Shown: piece after piece, positions 32,809 through 44,162 of the stretch
Numbering within the stretch: the stretch's first letter is position 1
How the letters are laid out: the number at the start of each line of letters is the position of its first letter
Assembly: GCA_963576735.1 (NCBI GenBank)
Contig: OY755184.1
Location: 868,001 to 932,000, forward strand
DNA length: 64,000 nt
DNA from: Bedellia somnulentella
Taxonomy: Eukaryota; Arthropoda; Insecta; Lepidoptera; Bedelliidae
Direction: 5' to 3'
Program-made: the position numbers and the translations under genes
The notes under the pieces: model-generated
Told to the model about the DNA's origin: nothing
Databases searched by the model: none
Seen by the model: only the letters and a program-made list of their open reading frames with translations

Positions 32809-34924
32809 TCAATCATCCTGATATGTTATTTCCATCCCTAGTAAACAACATTTTCTAGATATACAAACTCTGTCAACTTTTCCACTTTCTTTCCAACATA
32901 CATCATTGGTTGCAAGCGCTTCCACTGCATTATGTATTTGATGTTTAGATCCAAGTATAATGTACTTGGACTTGCTAGGATTCAGGAAAAGACAATTCTC
33001 CTCAGAACAGATAACAATACGCTCGAGCTCCGCATGAAGTATATCGACAGTCACTAGGTTCACCAGATACGTATAATTGCAGATCATCGGCATAAATGTG
33101 ATATTTACTATATTGCTATTAACAATATCAGCGGCATAAAGAATGAAGAGAAGAGGTCCCAAAATAGAGCCCTGATGAACCCCTCAGGGAACAAGACTTG
33201 TAGCAGAAGTATGATTACTTAATTAAGTGCGATCTCCATCTCTCTTACGAAACTCTACGAACTGCATCCTGTCAGACAAGTAATTGTCAAACCAACAAAT
33301 CGTCGCAACATCAAAGCCGTAATATGCCATCTAAGATAAAACAAGAGGTATATACAAGCACTCGAAGGACCTGGAGAACTCTAATAAAAGAAGTAAACTA
33401 CTTTTACCATCACTTTGGTCGCTGAGTATGTTGTCGATAATATCAAGTATTGCTTTTGCTGTGGATCGACCTTTTCGGAAGCCGGATTGAAGTTCAGGTA
33501 AAATTTTATTTTCCTCCAGGTACTTCGTGAGCTTCTCGCATGCGATCCGTTCCATTATTTTAGAAGCGCTGGGAAGAATACTAATGGCTCGCAAATCAGA
33601 CACTAGGAAAGGGTTAAGTTTTTTAGGCAGTGAAGAAACTATTGCCGTCTTCCAGATTGAAGGAAATTTGTTGGTGACTATGCTTTTGTTTACGATAGCG
33701 GTTAATGCGTCAAGTGAGGTAGGTAGAGTCAGTAGTAACATGTCAATATTAATATTATTAAAACCTTTTGCTTTTGTCTTTATAGTCTTAACAACGTTTG
33801 CAATTTTATCTGCAGAGACAGTTAGTAAAGTCAAAGTCGATTGACCGTGTCTGTTAAATTCAAAAAAAGTTAAGTTTGATAAAGTGACATCAGGTGCGCC
33901 GGGGATATCACCGAAATGGCGACTGATATCGTCTGTCGAAAGTCGAACTGACTGAGCTGCCACTCAGGGCGTTTATTTGGAAAGATGACACGCTTTAGAT
34001 TCTTCCAAAGTTTTTTAGAATCTTTCGCGCAACGATTGATGGTAAATTCATAGAAGTTTTTCATTGTGGATTGCGACAATGACTTGATGTTTTAGGTTTT
34101 TGTAGAATTGTATGTGAGTTTCATCTTTTGTTTTTTTACATCTGTGATGAGCTTCGTCCCGAATTTGCATCATCAGTCTTATAGTATCTGTCAGCCATGG
34201 TTTCGGACCGTCTTTGATATCCACCGTCTTAAGTGGTACATACTTATTAAATAAATGCTTAACAAAATGAATAAACGTTTCTTACATCTTGTCCACATCA
34301 TCCATTAGTGTAATCGAGTGCCAGTCCATAGTGACAACATCTTTGTTGAAAGCGTCTAAGTCGATGTCTGTTAGTGGTCTGAATGTAATAGTCTTAGGTA
34401 GTAGTTTGGGTCTTTTAATGTCTAGTTCCATCGTGACAAAAGCATGTCGATCAAGATCTGGAATACGTCGTACCACGTCAGTAAAATGGCTCGGTTCTGT
34501 AACAATTTGTATTATATTAGTCGATTTCAAAAATTGGGTCAGTGCTACATAGTTCGAGTCATTCACGTTACCAAAGTCAATATTAAAGTCACCAAGTAGT
34601 ACAACTTGGTCATAAATTTTACAATACGTCAGTGTTTCTGTAAGAGCGTCAAAAAATGAGTCAGCATTTTGCCAAGGTGGACGATACGCAGTGCCTATTA
34701 AAAATCGACAACTACTTATAGTCACTTGTATCCACATTGGCTCAATTAAATTGGATGGTGGATGTTGACATCAAGTAAGCATACAACCCCTCCCGTAGAT
34801 AAAATCCCACACCGCCACCACGCGAGCGCCCGCTTGCAATACTACACCTCAGCCTATGGCGCAGCCTGTGGCGCAGCCGATACCCCGGTACAATAGGCAC
34901 CATGTCATCTTGTCCCGCACGCAA
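32809..34924 (-). pseudogene. CR1-type ORF2, endonuclease and RT in several frames
   Basis: The endonuclease start is visible as ETWLRAGQDDM and RGGGVGFYLREGLYAYL (34924-34742). It continues as FLIGTAYRPPWQ, VVLLGDFNIDF and LDRHAFVTMELD (34737-34282). The RT follows as FPSIWKTAIVSSLPKK, AISILPSASKIMER and LQSGFRKGRSTAKAI (33963-33331). The last part is MGPLLFILYAADIVNS (33162-32809). The normal YADD box is damaged in that last part: YAD is replaced by a frame change to FMPMICNYTYLVN. Numerous stops and shifts separate the parts, so it is long dead. Confidence 0.78.
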
Positions 34925-35244
34925 CCATGTTTCATTTTCGTTTCATTCATATATAGCAAAGTAATAATAAAAAGGTTACAATAGTAATGCATATAAGTTT
35001 ATAAATCGGATGCATAATAACAACTACTCCATATGATGTTGTGTACGCTACATATGTAATAGCGACCGTAAACTCACTCAAAAAAACATAATAAAAGATA
35101 TTGATTTTTATACAACCAACAAGCCATACATATGAAAATACACAAATTCTACGCAAACCAAATAGAAGCCATGACGACACAAAAATTATATCTAATATTA
35201 TCAAGACAGAACCAAAATAAGTGAAGCAGAAATAATTGTCGCAC

Positions 35245-36215
35245 TTAATTAAGTTTAAAAATATTTGCTATATCGCTCTCTCTACGTACTCTTATAGCCG
35301 ATTTACCCTCTTCCTGTCTCACGTAGATACGTCCCTCCCGAGTCCAAACGAATCTCCACTTGGCTTCTTTTGCTCTCTCGCGGGTCAGCTGAAACAGAAT
35401 TCTGTTTGTACCAGTAAGCTGCTCATTAATATAAAACTGTCGCGGCTCCCCGGGCAGCCCCAGGTCGGCGGTGGTGGCTCCACGTCGCACGCGTGCCGCG
35501 CGCAGCACGTCGTCCCGCGTGGCGCGCGACAACCGCACCACGATTGGCCGCGGCCGGTCGCTGTCACGCCGTCGTCCCGCGAGCTCGCAGCTCACCACGT
35601 CGCGCTCGTCCAGCTGCACACCCAGCTTCACCCTCACCAGCGTTACCAGATGAGATAAGTTTCCGGAGGCTGTTCGGCTACACTGGACACCTGGATGTCG
35701 TTAATTAGTAGGTCCTGGTCGCGATCCTGTAAACGGTCCTTTAGATCCCGGACAGCTTTCTCGAGTGTTCTGGTAGCGTCGCTAACAGAACTCTCGGCAA
35801 CTGACTGTTCCACCGCGTCTATTCGTCGGTCGAGACATTCCATTTTTTCATCATATTTTGACATAGATGACCGCATCTCTGCCAACTCTCTCCGGAAATG
35901 TATCATATCCTCTCTTATTCCTTTTAATTCGGTCATAATTATTTCATAATGGGTACCAATATTCGAATTTTGTGTCCTGGGGGATAAATGCACAATCTCA
36001 GGGGTATTTACCTGTTCTTGAGTCCCCTTAACTGTTGTGTCAGGTCTGTTATCCCTAGCAAGGAAGCGAGTACATTCTGGGCACTTCCAGTCTTTTTTAA
36101 CTATAATACCTTGAGCCATATTCACACATCCTCGGTGGTAAACAATCAAACATTTCGGGCACTGAGCACTATCTGTTCGCGTAACAGAGTCATTACATGC
36201 CGCACACTTGGTCAT
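35245..36215 (-). pseudogene. CR1-type ORF1: PHD-like zinc finger, coiled coil, FP-like C-terminus
   Basis: It starts MTKCAACNDSVTRTDSAQC. The C4HC3-like finger continues with CLIVYHRGCVNM and WKCPECTRFL, a PHD-type ORF1 finger. A heptad region follows (ELKGIREDMIHFRRELAEM, then a stretch around CLDRRIDAVEQSV), a likely coiled coil. A one-base deletion near 35662 shifts the frame. The C-terminal part (RVKLGVQLDERDVVSCELAG, GTNRILFQLTRERAKEAKW) is a basic, RNA-binding-like domain similar to the FP-type domain known from lepidopteran retroelements and baculoviruses. That last likeness is from memory. The second half is GC-rich compared with its surroundings. Confidence 0.75.
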
Positions 36216-36619
36216 CTTTGAACCTTTACAACAAAACAAGTTGTGGGTACTTAAATAATAAAAGTATGCTTGAACCGAAATGAAATTATAAATTTCGTCT
36301 GTAAATGTTTTTGTGCACACTGTTCACTTAAATAACACTTGTGGTAACCAATTGTCTAATACGTATCACTTTCCTTAACACTCCGTAAGTTTTAACTAGC
36401 TTTAGATATAAATATTTCAATAATATCCGAGCGCGTACAGTGTCGAGTTTGTGTCCGTGACGTTACTCAATAGAGTAATATGTGGGGTCGTCCGAGTATA
36501 ATAATATTTGTTTAGTAAGGATATGACAATATTGAATACGAATGGAAAAGGTATTTGTAATTCGGAAACAATTTGAGGTTATGAGGCGATTACTTTTCAT
36601 TACATTAGAATTAAACGTT

Positions 36620-36745
36620 TATACAAATATATAATTCCATGCAATTGACCTTATTAGAACTTTGTACTTTTTTCATGTTTTTCTTCTAGATTTGAGTAAG
36701 GTAGTCAGGACTTTCACTCTTACATATTAAGATAAAATTGTAATA
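36620..36745 (+). repeat. Direct repeat, right copy (partner 32268-32400)
   Basis: gcaattgaccttattagaac and catgtttttcttctag match the left copy, with substitutions, in the same orientation. Confidence 0.6.
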
Positions 36746-36794
36746 TTTATACTTATATTAGTAGACCGACCCTGCTTTGCACGTGTTAGATTGA

Positions 36795-36925
36795 GATCCA
36801 CCACGGAGGATATATTTGAACCAAATAGAGAGTGCTGAAAAATCGAGGTGTTCAAAGCATTGTTAGTATCTACCTGCCCTAATAGAAGGTACTGGCATGA
36901 GTAGTATATGCATATATATATTATG
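36795..36925 (+). pseudogene. Decayed RTE-type LINE 3' end
   Basis: gatccaccacggaggatata, then gaaccaaatagagagtgctg and ctacctgccctaatagaagg follow the order of the RTE C-terminus at 15360-15545 (RPRKTHLDQIESVLKK ... SAYPNG). There is no open frame. Confidence 0.55.
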
Positions 36926-37030
36926 TATAAATATAACCTTTAATTTTAATAATAATAATAAAATAATTGTCTTGATCGGTTCGGTATTTCCAAACATTGC
37001 CCGCAGTATTTCCGAAACAAAAATAAAGTT

Positions 37031-37281
37031 GCTGTGTAGTGCCGGCTTAGAATAGCACTACCCCATTTCTTCCGGTGGGTGTACGTAAGAGGCGACTAAC
37101 GGTATTGGGGCTTTTAAGGGATTTTTGGGCGATGCGGTTGGAGACCCATCACCAACAACCTTTATTTTTACCATCTTTTCCCCACTATCATTTCCAAAAG
37201 TGGCTGAAAAATTTCTAATTCCTTAGCTCTGGCTACCCCTTCTAGGGATTTACAGCCGTGAGTATATGTATGTATGTATGT
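37031..37281 (+). repeat. SINE1, full length with TSD
   Basis: 251 bp, flanked by a perfect 12-bp duplication AAAAATAAAGTT (37019-37030 and 37282-37293). The tail is TATGTATGTATG. Confidence 0.9.
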
Positions 37282-37559
37282 AAAAATAAAGTTAAAAACT
37301 TTAACTCTTTACAATACTAGTTTTACGACATACTCACTCTGCAATCCTATTGAAGAAATATGGAGCCTTAGCTATATTGTTTCAACTCAAAGAAGATTAA
37401 CTCATTGAAATATTGACGTAGATTATGAATGGGAGCGATTAATTTAATTAATACGTTTTGCGGTTTATAATTAAATTTGTAATAAGAAGCCAACGCAATA
37501 AACCATTGTCTAATTGAAAGATAATAATAAATGTTTCAGATCTTATCTTCAAAGATGAA

Positions 37560-37725
37560 AGTGTTATATGAAGCCAATGTGAATGGTAAATGTCAGTAGA
37601 GGTAAACCACGGATATAATTTAGTTCAAACAGAAGGATAATGAATGTGAGTGAAGCAAGAGATATTTGTCAAGATCATACAAAATGCCTATCCCAATGGG
37701 GACAATGTGTGTGAGTATAAGCAAG
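37560..37725 (+). pseudogene. Decayed RTE-type LINE 3' end
   Basis: gaagccaatgtgaatggtaa, gtgagtgaagcaagagatat and atgcctatcccaatggggac match the YRANVEGN, VDEARG and SAYPNG coding words of the LINE at 15155-15578. There are many indels. Confidence 0.65.
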
Positions 37726-38495
37726 TAAAAGATGTTTTTACTTAAAAAAAGATTTAAAAACCACTCCTCATGACACAGCACAAGAGATAGATTCGTCTAT
37801 AAATTCTGTAACTCTGTTATTTATTCAGTTTAGAAACTGCTTAGTAACATACTTAAATATATTGGAAGAAGTATTGTCCAATCTTTATTTTAGTAAAGTC
37901 TCTTAATCAGCTCTCGAGACATCAAAAGTCAAATATGACAAAAAAACTTATGCTTGATTGATGATGATTCAGTTGCGAATACGACCACTTAAAACGCCAA
38001 ATGTCTGTGATAAAGATGAATGATAAACAGTGACTTGCTCACTGACACTGGGACGTGACAAATTTGCTGTCAAAAGAATTATGCTACGGGTACTTAATCA
38101 TGTACAAATGCTGAAATAGTTATTAATTTCTTCGGATGATTTACATCATTGCTTTATTTGCGTAAATCTTTATAATTTAATTTCTGCAGATGATTTATAT
38201 CATTGTTTTATTTGCGAAAATCTTATATTTTAATTTAGTGTTCGTAAAAAATGTGCTCTGCAAATGTTTATGCCATGAGTATGAGTGTGTGTGTATGAGT
38301 AATTAATAAACGTATTTTATGTGGCTTCTTTTAGTAAAGTTATCGAAGTTTACCTCTGGAATTATGAGTTCACTAAATGAATTAACAGATGTATTTAGTT
38401 TTTGGTCTAACGGTTACCTTTGTACGACCATTTTTTGTTCCCTTTGTACTATATCGTGTAATACCTACTTTACTTCAAGTAACATTGATGATAGC
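37726..38495. other. Non-coding interval
   Basis: Nothing recognised apart from a local direct duplication of a ttcggatgatttacatcatt-like word (about 38133 and 38188). Confidence 0.4.
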
Positions 38496-38499
38496 CGTA

Positions 38500-38674
38500 T
38501 AGTAGCTGCTTAGAATAGCACTACCCCATTTCTTTACGGGTTGTAGACCCAGCACCAATAACCTTTATTTTACCATCTTTTCCCCACTCACCTCTCCAAA
38601 AGTGGCTGAGAAATATCGAATTTCCGGGATTTATACGAGTAAACGTGAGTATATGTATGAATGTATGTATTCAG
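38500..38674 (+). repeat. SINE1 with internal deletion
   Basis: The 5' end (gctgcttagaatagcactac) jumps from ttctttacgggttg to tagacccagcaccaataacc, losing the stem region, and then runs to the TATG tail. Confidence 0.75.
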
Positions 38675-38684
38675 ATAATATAAC

Positions 38685-39046
38685 ATAACATAAACGTTCA
38701 CGCCGAATATCCCCGAAGGGGTTAGCAAAGGTACTAATAGTTCTGAACATCACGTGACTTTGTCACCTGGTGTTCAGAGTACCCACGTTTTGCATGGACA
38801 GTGTACTCACGTGATAGGGGGCAGGCCTATAGCTGTTTTTGTACGAATACACTGTCACATGACTAAGTACAACTCAGCCACGTGGGTTTCCTCACGATGT
38901 TTTCCCTCACCGTTTAACAACCATGATAAATTAACCACAGATATGTCTTTAGAAAAGACAAATTGGTGTAGGCCCGACCCAGGATTTGAACACTAGTCGT
39001 TTGCACGATAACCGAGTGTTCTACCCACTGGGCTATCACGGTTGCT
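38685..39046 (-). repeat. SINE2 copy B, full length with TSD
   Basis: 362 bp, flanked by ATAATATAAC (38675-38684 and 39047-39056). It has the same head variant as copy A. Confidence 0.88.
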
Positions 39047-39056
39047 ATAATATAAC

Positions 39057-39475
39057 AGTCACCAACATAACGAGTTGTATCTGTTGCTCTTTTATCTCAG
39101 TAATACTCTTTCTTATATCCAATTACTTATAAGCTGAGGACCTATTACATAGGTAATATTCTAGGACAATTCATGGTCATTAATCTATGAAGCTCTATCA
39201 TAATTGGACCGGAGAAAAGATGTTAATTAATGAAAAATTAGTTTTCCACTAAATAAGGCTCGTAATTTAGAGATACGAAATTAATTCCATAAGAAACTCA
39301 ATATTCTCTTATAATTGCTTTCAGCATAATTCTGTTAGCGAAATTGATTTCGAGACGATCGCGATGTCTTGAAGATAGCGGAATATGATTCTCTATAGAG
39401 TTGCCTAAGTAAGTCATTATTCCATTTTTATTGTGGAAAGTCAGACACCAATAGTCTATTTCGTGAAAAAATATA
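39057..39475. other. Non-coding interval, nothing recognised
   Basis: AT-rich flank of the mariner-like element. Confidence 0.4.
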
Positions 39476-40832
39476 CAGGGTGGCCAATCGGATGACTTTT
39501 TTTTTAGATAGCCTGTACCGAGACCTATCCAAAACACCCCCATGTATGTTCAGCGATTATTGATAGTTTTCAAGTTATGATTTTTGTTTTGAAAATTTAG
39601 AGATTATCCAGATTTTTCAAGAAATCGTCAAAAAAAGAAACTAAAATGATTTCTTGCTTTTATTTTTTCCGTAATTATACTCAATATTAAGCCTGCTTTC
39701 ATTTCCAATAAAGAAAACCTGTACATCCGAACAATAATTAAGTACATTTTGAGCACAAAGTTTGAAATCACTGTTTTTTGTCAGGAGAGCAAAAATTTCA
39801 AAATAAAATTAAAAATACTTATGCCTGGTTCTGAAGCTCCAAACTAATCTTCAAAACTTTGCAAGACATTAGACTTTCGAAATAATAAAGAAAAAATAGC
39901 ACTTATATATAATACCCAAATCAGGATTTTTGAAGTGTTTTTGCTATGTACTAATGAATTTCTGCTAAATAAAGTTTTATGGAAAATAAACAAAGGAAAG
40001 GAATAAAAAAAAACAATAATCTGAATTTCTGTTTGTTTATTACAAGAGGTTTCCAAAATGACCTCCGTTATTTTCAACGCATAAACGACATCGTCTAATG
40101 AAATTATCCTTAAGCCGTCGAAACGTAGTTGTGTTTTCAGTTTCAGTTTCCTTTTACATTCTTCTAATTTTTGTTTGAGCTCTTCCACGGTGTTACTGTC
40201 GCGAGCGTAGACGATTTCTTTATAATAGCCCCAGATAGCAAAAACACCTTAAAAATCCTGATTTATGATATTTGATGTTACGATTTTTTTTTCTTTAATT
40301 AGACATAATAAAGTAAAATAATAGGTTTTTAAATCATTTTGGAAATTCGTGAATTATCACCTTTTTACCTTTAACAGTCACGTACGGCGCAAAATAACCC
40401 CCATAAGTGCTATGTTTTCTTTATTATTTCGAAAGTCTAATGTCTTACAAAGTTTTTAAAATTAGTTTGGAGCTTCAGAACCAGGCATAAGTATTTTTAA
40501 TTTTATTTTGAAATTTTAGCTCTCCTGACAAAAAACCGTGATTTCAAACTTTGTGCTCAAAATGTACTTAATTATTGTTCGGATGTACAGGTTTTCTTTA
40601 TTGGAAATGAAAGTAGGCTTAATATTGAGTATAATTACGAAAAAAATAAAAGCAAGAAATCATTTTAGTTTCTTTTTTTGACGATTTCTTGAAAAATCTG
40701 GATAATCTCTAAATTAAAAAAAAAAAAACACAACTTGAAAACTATCAATAATCGCTGAACATACATGGGGGTGTTTTATACATTGATACAGGCTATCTAA
40801 AAAAAAATAACGTCACCCGATTGGCCACCCTG
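39476..40832. mobile_element. Tc1/mariner-like foldback with long inverted arms
   Basis: The termini CAGGGTGGCCAATCGGATGA and its complement are flanked by TATA on both sides. Arms of about 430 bp (39476-39905 and 40400-40832) are well conserved inverted copies. The ~500-bp centre holds a transposase remnant. It is probably a non-autonomous derivative. Confidence 0.8.
40041..40188 (-). pseudogene. Tc1/mariner-type transposase C-terminal remnant
   Basis: On the minus strand, an LKLKTQLRFDGLR-like stretch is followed in a shifted frame by DNFIRRCRLCVENNGGHFGN. The RRCRxCVExNGGHFxxL ending is the usual C-terminus of mariner-like DD-type transposases. No catalytic residue remains. Confidence 0.65.
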
Positions 40833-40871
40833 TATATGTGGGTTTCAAGTCGCTTTCACTTCCAATGGGTT

Positions 40872-41080
40872 TAGCACAAGTTGTCACTACCCCTTTTTAT
40901 CCGCGGGTGTCGTAAGAGGCGACTATGGGTACGGAGCTTTATTGAGTGGAAAGCCATCACCAACGATACTTTATTCCTACCATCTTGTCCCCTATCAACT
41001 TCCGAATGTGGCTGAAGAGATTCTAGCTCTGAAGCTCTGGCTACCCCTTATTGGGATTTATGGCCATGAGTATGTGGTAT
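40872..41080 (+). repeat. SINE1, second subfamily, diverged
   Basis: tcgtaagaggcgactatggg, then cttccgaatgtggctgaaga and gggatttatggccatgagta. The middle is shortened. Confidence 0.75.
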
Positions 41081-41160
41081 ATATGACTAAGATTTTATCG
41101 GCTCAGTTGTTAAAAGAATATTGCTTCTGTCGAAACTTAACTTCTGTCAAATGTTTTAAA

Positions 41161-41695
41161 ATAAAAGAAGGTTGGTGATGCGTCTCCATTCTAGCCACAT
41201 CGCCTAACAATCACTTCGAAGCCCAATACCCTAAATAACCTTCTACAACAATCAAGGGAAGAAATGGGTTAGTGCTATTCTAACATAATAAACGTTATAA
41301 TATAAATAATAACATAAACGTTCACGCCGTTTATCCCCGAAGGGGTTGGCAGAGGTACCAATACTCCTGAACTCACATGGCAAGCGCCATCTAGTTTCCA
41401 GAGAAGGTACCCACGTTTTGCTTAGACAGTGTACTCACGTGATAGGGGGCAGGCCTATCGCCGTTTTGTACGAATACACTGTCACATGACTAAGTACAAC
41501 TCAGCCATGTGGGTTTCCTCACGATGTTTTCCCTCACCGTTAGCAACCACGATAAATTAACCACACATATGACTTTAGAAAAGACAAATTGGTGTAGGCC
41601 TGTCCCAGGATTGGAACTCACGCCCTTCTGTTTTTCGGGCGGGTGTTCTACCCACTGGACTATCATGTCGCTATTCTAACACGACATATATTAAT
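41161..41695 (-). repeat. SINE1 5' half, split by SINE2 copy C
   Basis: aggttggtgatgcgtctcc to gggttagtgctattctaac is SINE1 on the minus strand. The last 12 bases are duplicated on the far side of SINE2 (41670-41681), after which the SINE1 5' end (cgacata) continues. Confidence 0.75.
41286..41669 (-). repeat. SINE2 copy C, full length with TSD, inserted in SINE1
   Basis: 384 bp, flanked by GCTATTCTAACA (41274-41285 and 41670-41681). The head variant with cgcccttctgtttttcgggc is shared with copies D and E. Confidence 0.9.
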
Positions 41696-41699
41696 TAAA

Positions 41700-42584
41700 T
41701 TATTAAAGTATTTTCTTTCTCACTTTTGACTCATTTAAAATATCATCGCAGATAAATTCCTCGTCAGATACATAAAGATATATGCTTCTACTAGTATAAG
41801 TTCCTATTACCCTAGTTTACTCAGCACCATTCAAAATATACAAAACCAGTTAAATCATGAGAGTATATTGCCTAGTAATGATGTTTATTTAGGACCCAAA
41901 CTCAAACAAAAGACCGTTTAGCTGTCCTTACCACAACGGTTCCTTTGCCTTCTCTCGAAAACATATCAAAGTTGCTCGGCAATTTTCAAGCGCGGAATAC
42001 ATGATACAGGTTTCTGAAACTTTTGTTTGGGACAAACAAATTTAATTATGTTTTTCGAATCAATTAATTAATGCGCAAGATGGAACTTGCGGTGGGGAGC
42101 TTGAATGTGATGTTTTAATTAATTTGGTTGTATTAAGATGACTGAAGAAACTGTAGCAAATTTGATTCTGTCTATTAGAGATATTAATTAGGATACGGGT
42201 GTGTTTTGTTACAATAAAAATACAGGAATTATTGTTTTAATATTTATATATTTGTGGTAACAGGAAAGCTTTGGGCCACTTTACCATTTTGTGAGATTAA
42301 TTCGTGATGGGTGTAGCGTAAAAGTGTTGATGTCCAAATTTTTATGCAAAGTAAGGTTCTTTGTTAAAGTTAGGAGCTTTACAAATACTTGGAGGACAAC
42401 ATTTTAATCTAATAAACATACAGTATCGTTTGCAATTTTAAAAAATGTGCTATGTATCTAAAAGTACTGACTGTATTTTGTAATTTCTTAAAAAAAAACT
42501 TCCAGCTAGTATAATGGAGTAAAATAGCTTTGTTCACTAGACTGCAATAGTTTGGTTTTAATTCTTTTCCTCCTTTAAAAGTAT
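41700..42584. other. Non-coding interval, nothing recognised
   Basis: AT-rich, with no supported features. Confidence 0.45.
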
Positions 42585-42773
42585 AACAAAACCGGCTATT
42601 CCCAGTAGTCTTACTCGATAGTCTTACCAGTAGGACTATTGGGATTTTTTGTCCCAATAGACTTACTAGTAAGACTACTGGGAAAATAATTCCCAGTAGT
42701 CTTACCAACCAATCAAAACTATTTGGTACGTCATAATTTTCCAACTTTTAACTAGCCCTACTAACATGAATAG

Positions 42774-43266
42774 TAGAGATGTGCCGATTATGACTTTCGC
42801 CGATTAGCGGACTAGCCGATTAGTCGGTTGTAATAAGACCGACTAGTCGGCCGACTAGTCGGCTAAGCCGATTACGGTTTCGGGGATTTCCGTAAAGCTT
42901 CGTTTACGGCTGATTCGCGCGCAATTGCATATGCCGCCGGCTGCGAGCGTGTCGGAACATGTTTTGTTTACTTCGCAAAGTTTACAATCAAGTAATTTTA
43001 AAAACTGATTAGCAATGGAAAGATTGCTTTACATTTTTTAATGTATAAGACAGGTTGATTATAAAATAAAAAAATAATATATAATCAAGGTTTGCTTTTT
43101 ACTTCATGTAGTTCCCCCGCATTCATATTATTGAGAAATACATACAATACAACGTAAGAAGCCGGATAGTCGACTTTGCCGATTAGTCGTCGACTAATCG
43201 ACGACTACAATAGTGGCCGGATAGTCGGCTTTACCGACTAGTCGCCGACTAGTCGGGACATCTCTA
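42774..43266. mobile_element. 493-bp non-autonomous hAT nested in T8 copy 1
   Basis: The ends are TAGAGATGT and its complement, flanked by ATGAATAG (42766-42773 and 43267-43274). The subterminal zones are dense in CGACTAGTCGG words. The uninterrupted target is present in T8 copy 2 near 49740, which proves the insertion. It is non-coding. Confidence 0.9.
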
Positions 43267-43434
43267 ATGAATAGACATACCTTCTTAGGGAAATTGAATG
43301 TATAGTTGAAGATTTAATATTTATCTTGGCTGATTTTCTGCCACATAATATTTTATCGAGGTGTGTTTGCTATGATAAAATAAAATAAACTAAATAATTC
43401 GCGGTTAATATAGGATTGGGTTTGTTTTCCTAAT

Positions 43435-43520
43435 CAATCAAGGAAAGATAAATTTCGACACCAGCAGGACTTGAACCCGTCTTTTTATTTTTTAATAATC
43501 CCACATAAGGTTTCATGCAC
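43435..43520. repeat. SINE3 fragment inside T8 copy 1
   Basis: The tRNA-like part (gacaccagcaggacttgaac) on the minus strand is followed by tail words on the plus strand (aataatcccacataagg). Confidence 0.55.
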
Positions 43521-44162
43521 AACAAAGTCTAATAATTACTTTGGTGTTAACGTTAATTTTCCGCCAGAATGCAGTCCTCAATATATAAAATAACTTAGTA
43601 TTTTTGGTGAATTTTGGCCGTTTTTCGTATTTAAGGTACCAGGGTAGCATAAATAAAAAGTTTACTGGTTCTGTTCAAAAATATCTGAAGGAGTTTCAAC
43701 CAATAAATAATTCTATCATCAGCCAATACACGTCCACAGGTTGACATTGGCTTCCCCCAAAGATCTCAACAACGACCGGTTCTGTGCTGCCGTCATCTAT
43801 CGGCTTCCCGTGATTTTGACCAAGCCGTTTGCAACCTTGTCTTGCATTGTCAGGTCCCCCTGCACAAACTGTAACCAAGACAGTGGTAGTAATAGGCTTA
43901 TTGCCAAAAATATCTCGTCGTCCGCCGGACATAGAGACAGCCAGACACACAAAATAGGTACGTTGCGTACGTTCATTAAGCAGTGGCTGTACGGATTTTC
44001 ACATTAAAGGGCGTTTATAAGTCATAAGAGCTTGTAACTTATGTACTCCAAGTTAAATTTACGTTCCTTTTGTTATATTTTCCAAAAAAAAACCTTTATC
44101 TCATTTGTCCAAATATAATGAAAAAAAACCTGTCTAATTTTTGACATTTCTTATAAATCAGT
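43521..44162. other. Inner part of T8 copy 1
   Basis: It contains a block near 43742-43840 (cttcccccaaagatctcaac, tctgtgctgccgtcatctat) related to the repeat at 60895-61140. A diverged inverted counterpart is in T8 copy 2 (about 49300-49400), so it belongs to the T8 family body. No gene was found. Confidence 0.5.

Larger units (their letters stand above)
32790..36530 (-). mobile_element. CR1-type LINE with PHD-finger ORF1, decayed
   Basis: Minus-strand order: 5' region (about 36530-36216), ORF1 (36215-35245), a ~300-bp AT-rich gap, and ORF2 (34924-32809). Both borders are approximate. A PHD-like ORF1 and an RT without RNase H fit insect CR1 elements of the Zenon type (inference). Diverged direct repeats lie outside it on both sides. 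Confidence 0.7.

Noticed and set aside
34947..35204. A membrane protein
   Set aside because: Hydrophobic reading of the AT-rich spacer between ORF1 and ORF2 of the CR1-type LINE.
35385..35708. Several Arg/Ala-rich frames on the plus strand
   Set aside because: Antisense of the GC-rich ORF1 C-terminus, which is the meaningful frame.
32809..36215. An integrated virus because of the FP-like domain
   Set aside because: The neighbouring endonuclease and RT ORF and the PHD-like finger place it in a LINE. No other viral gene is present.
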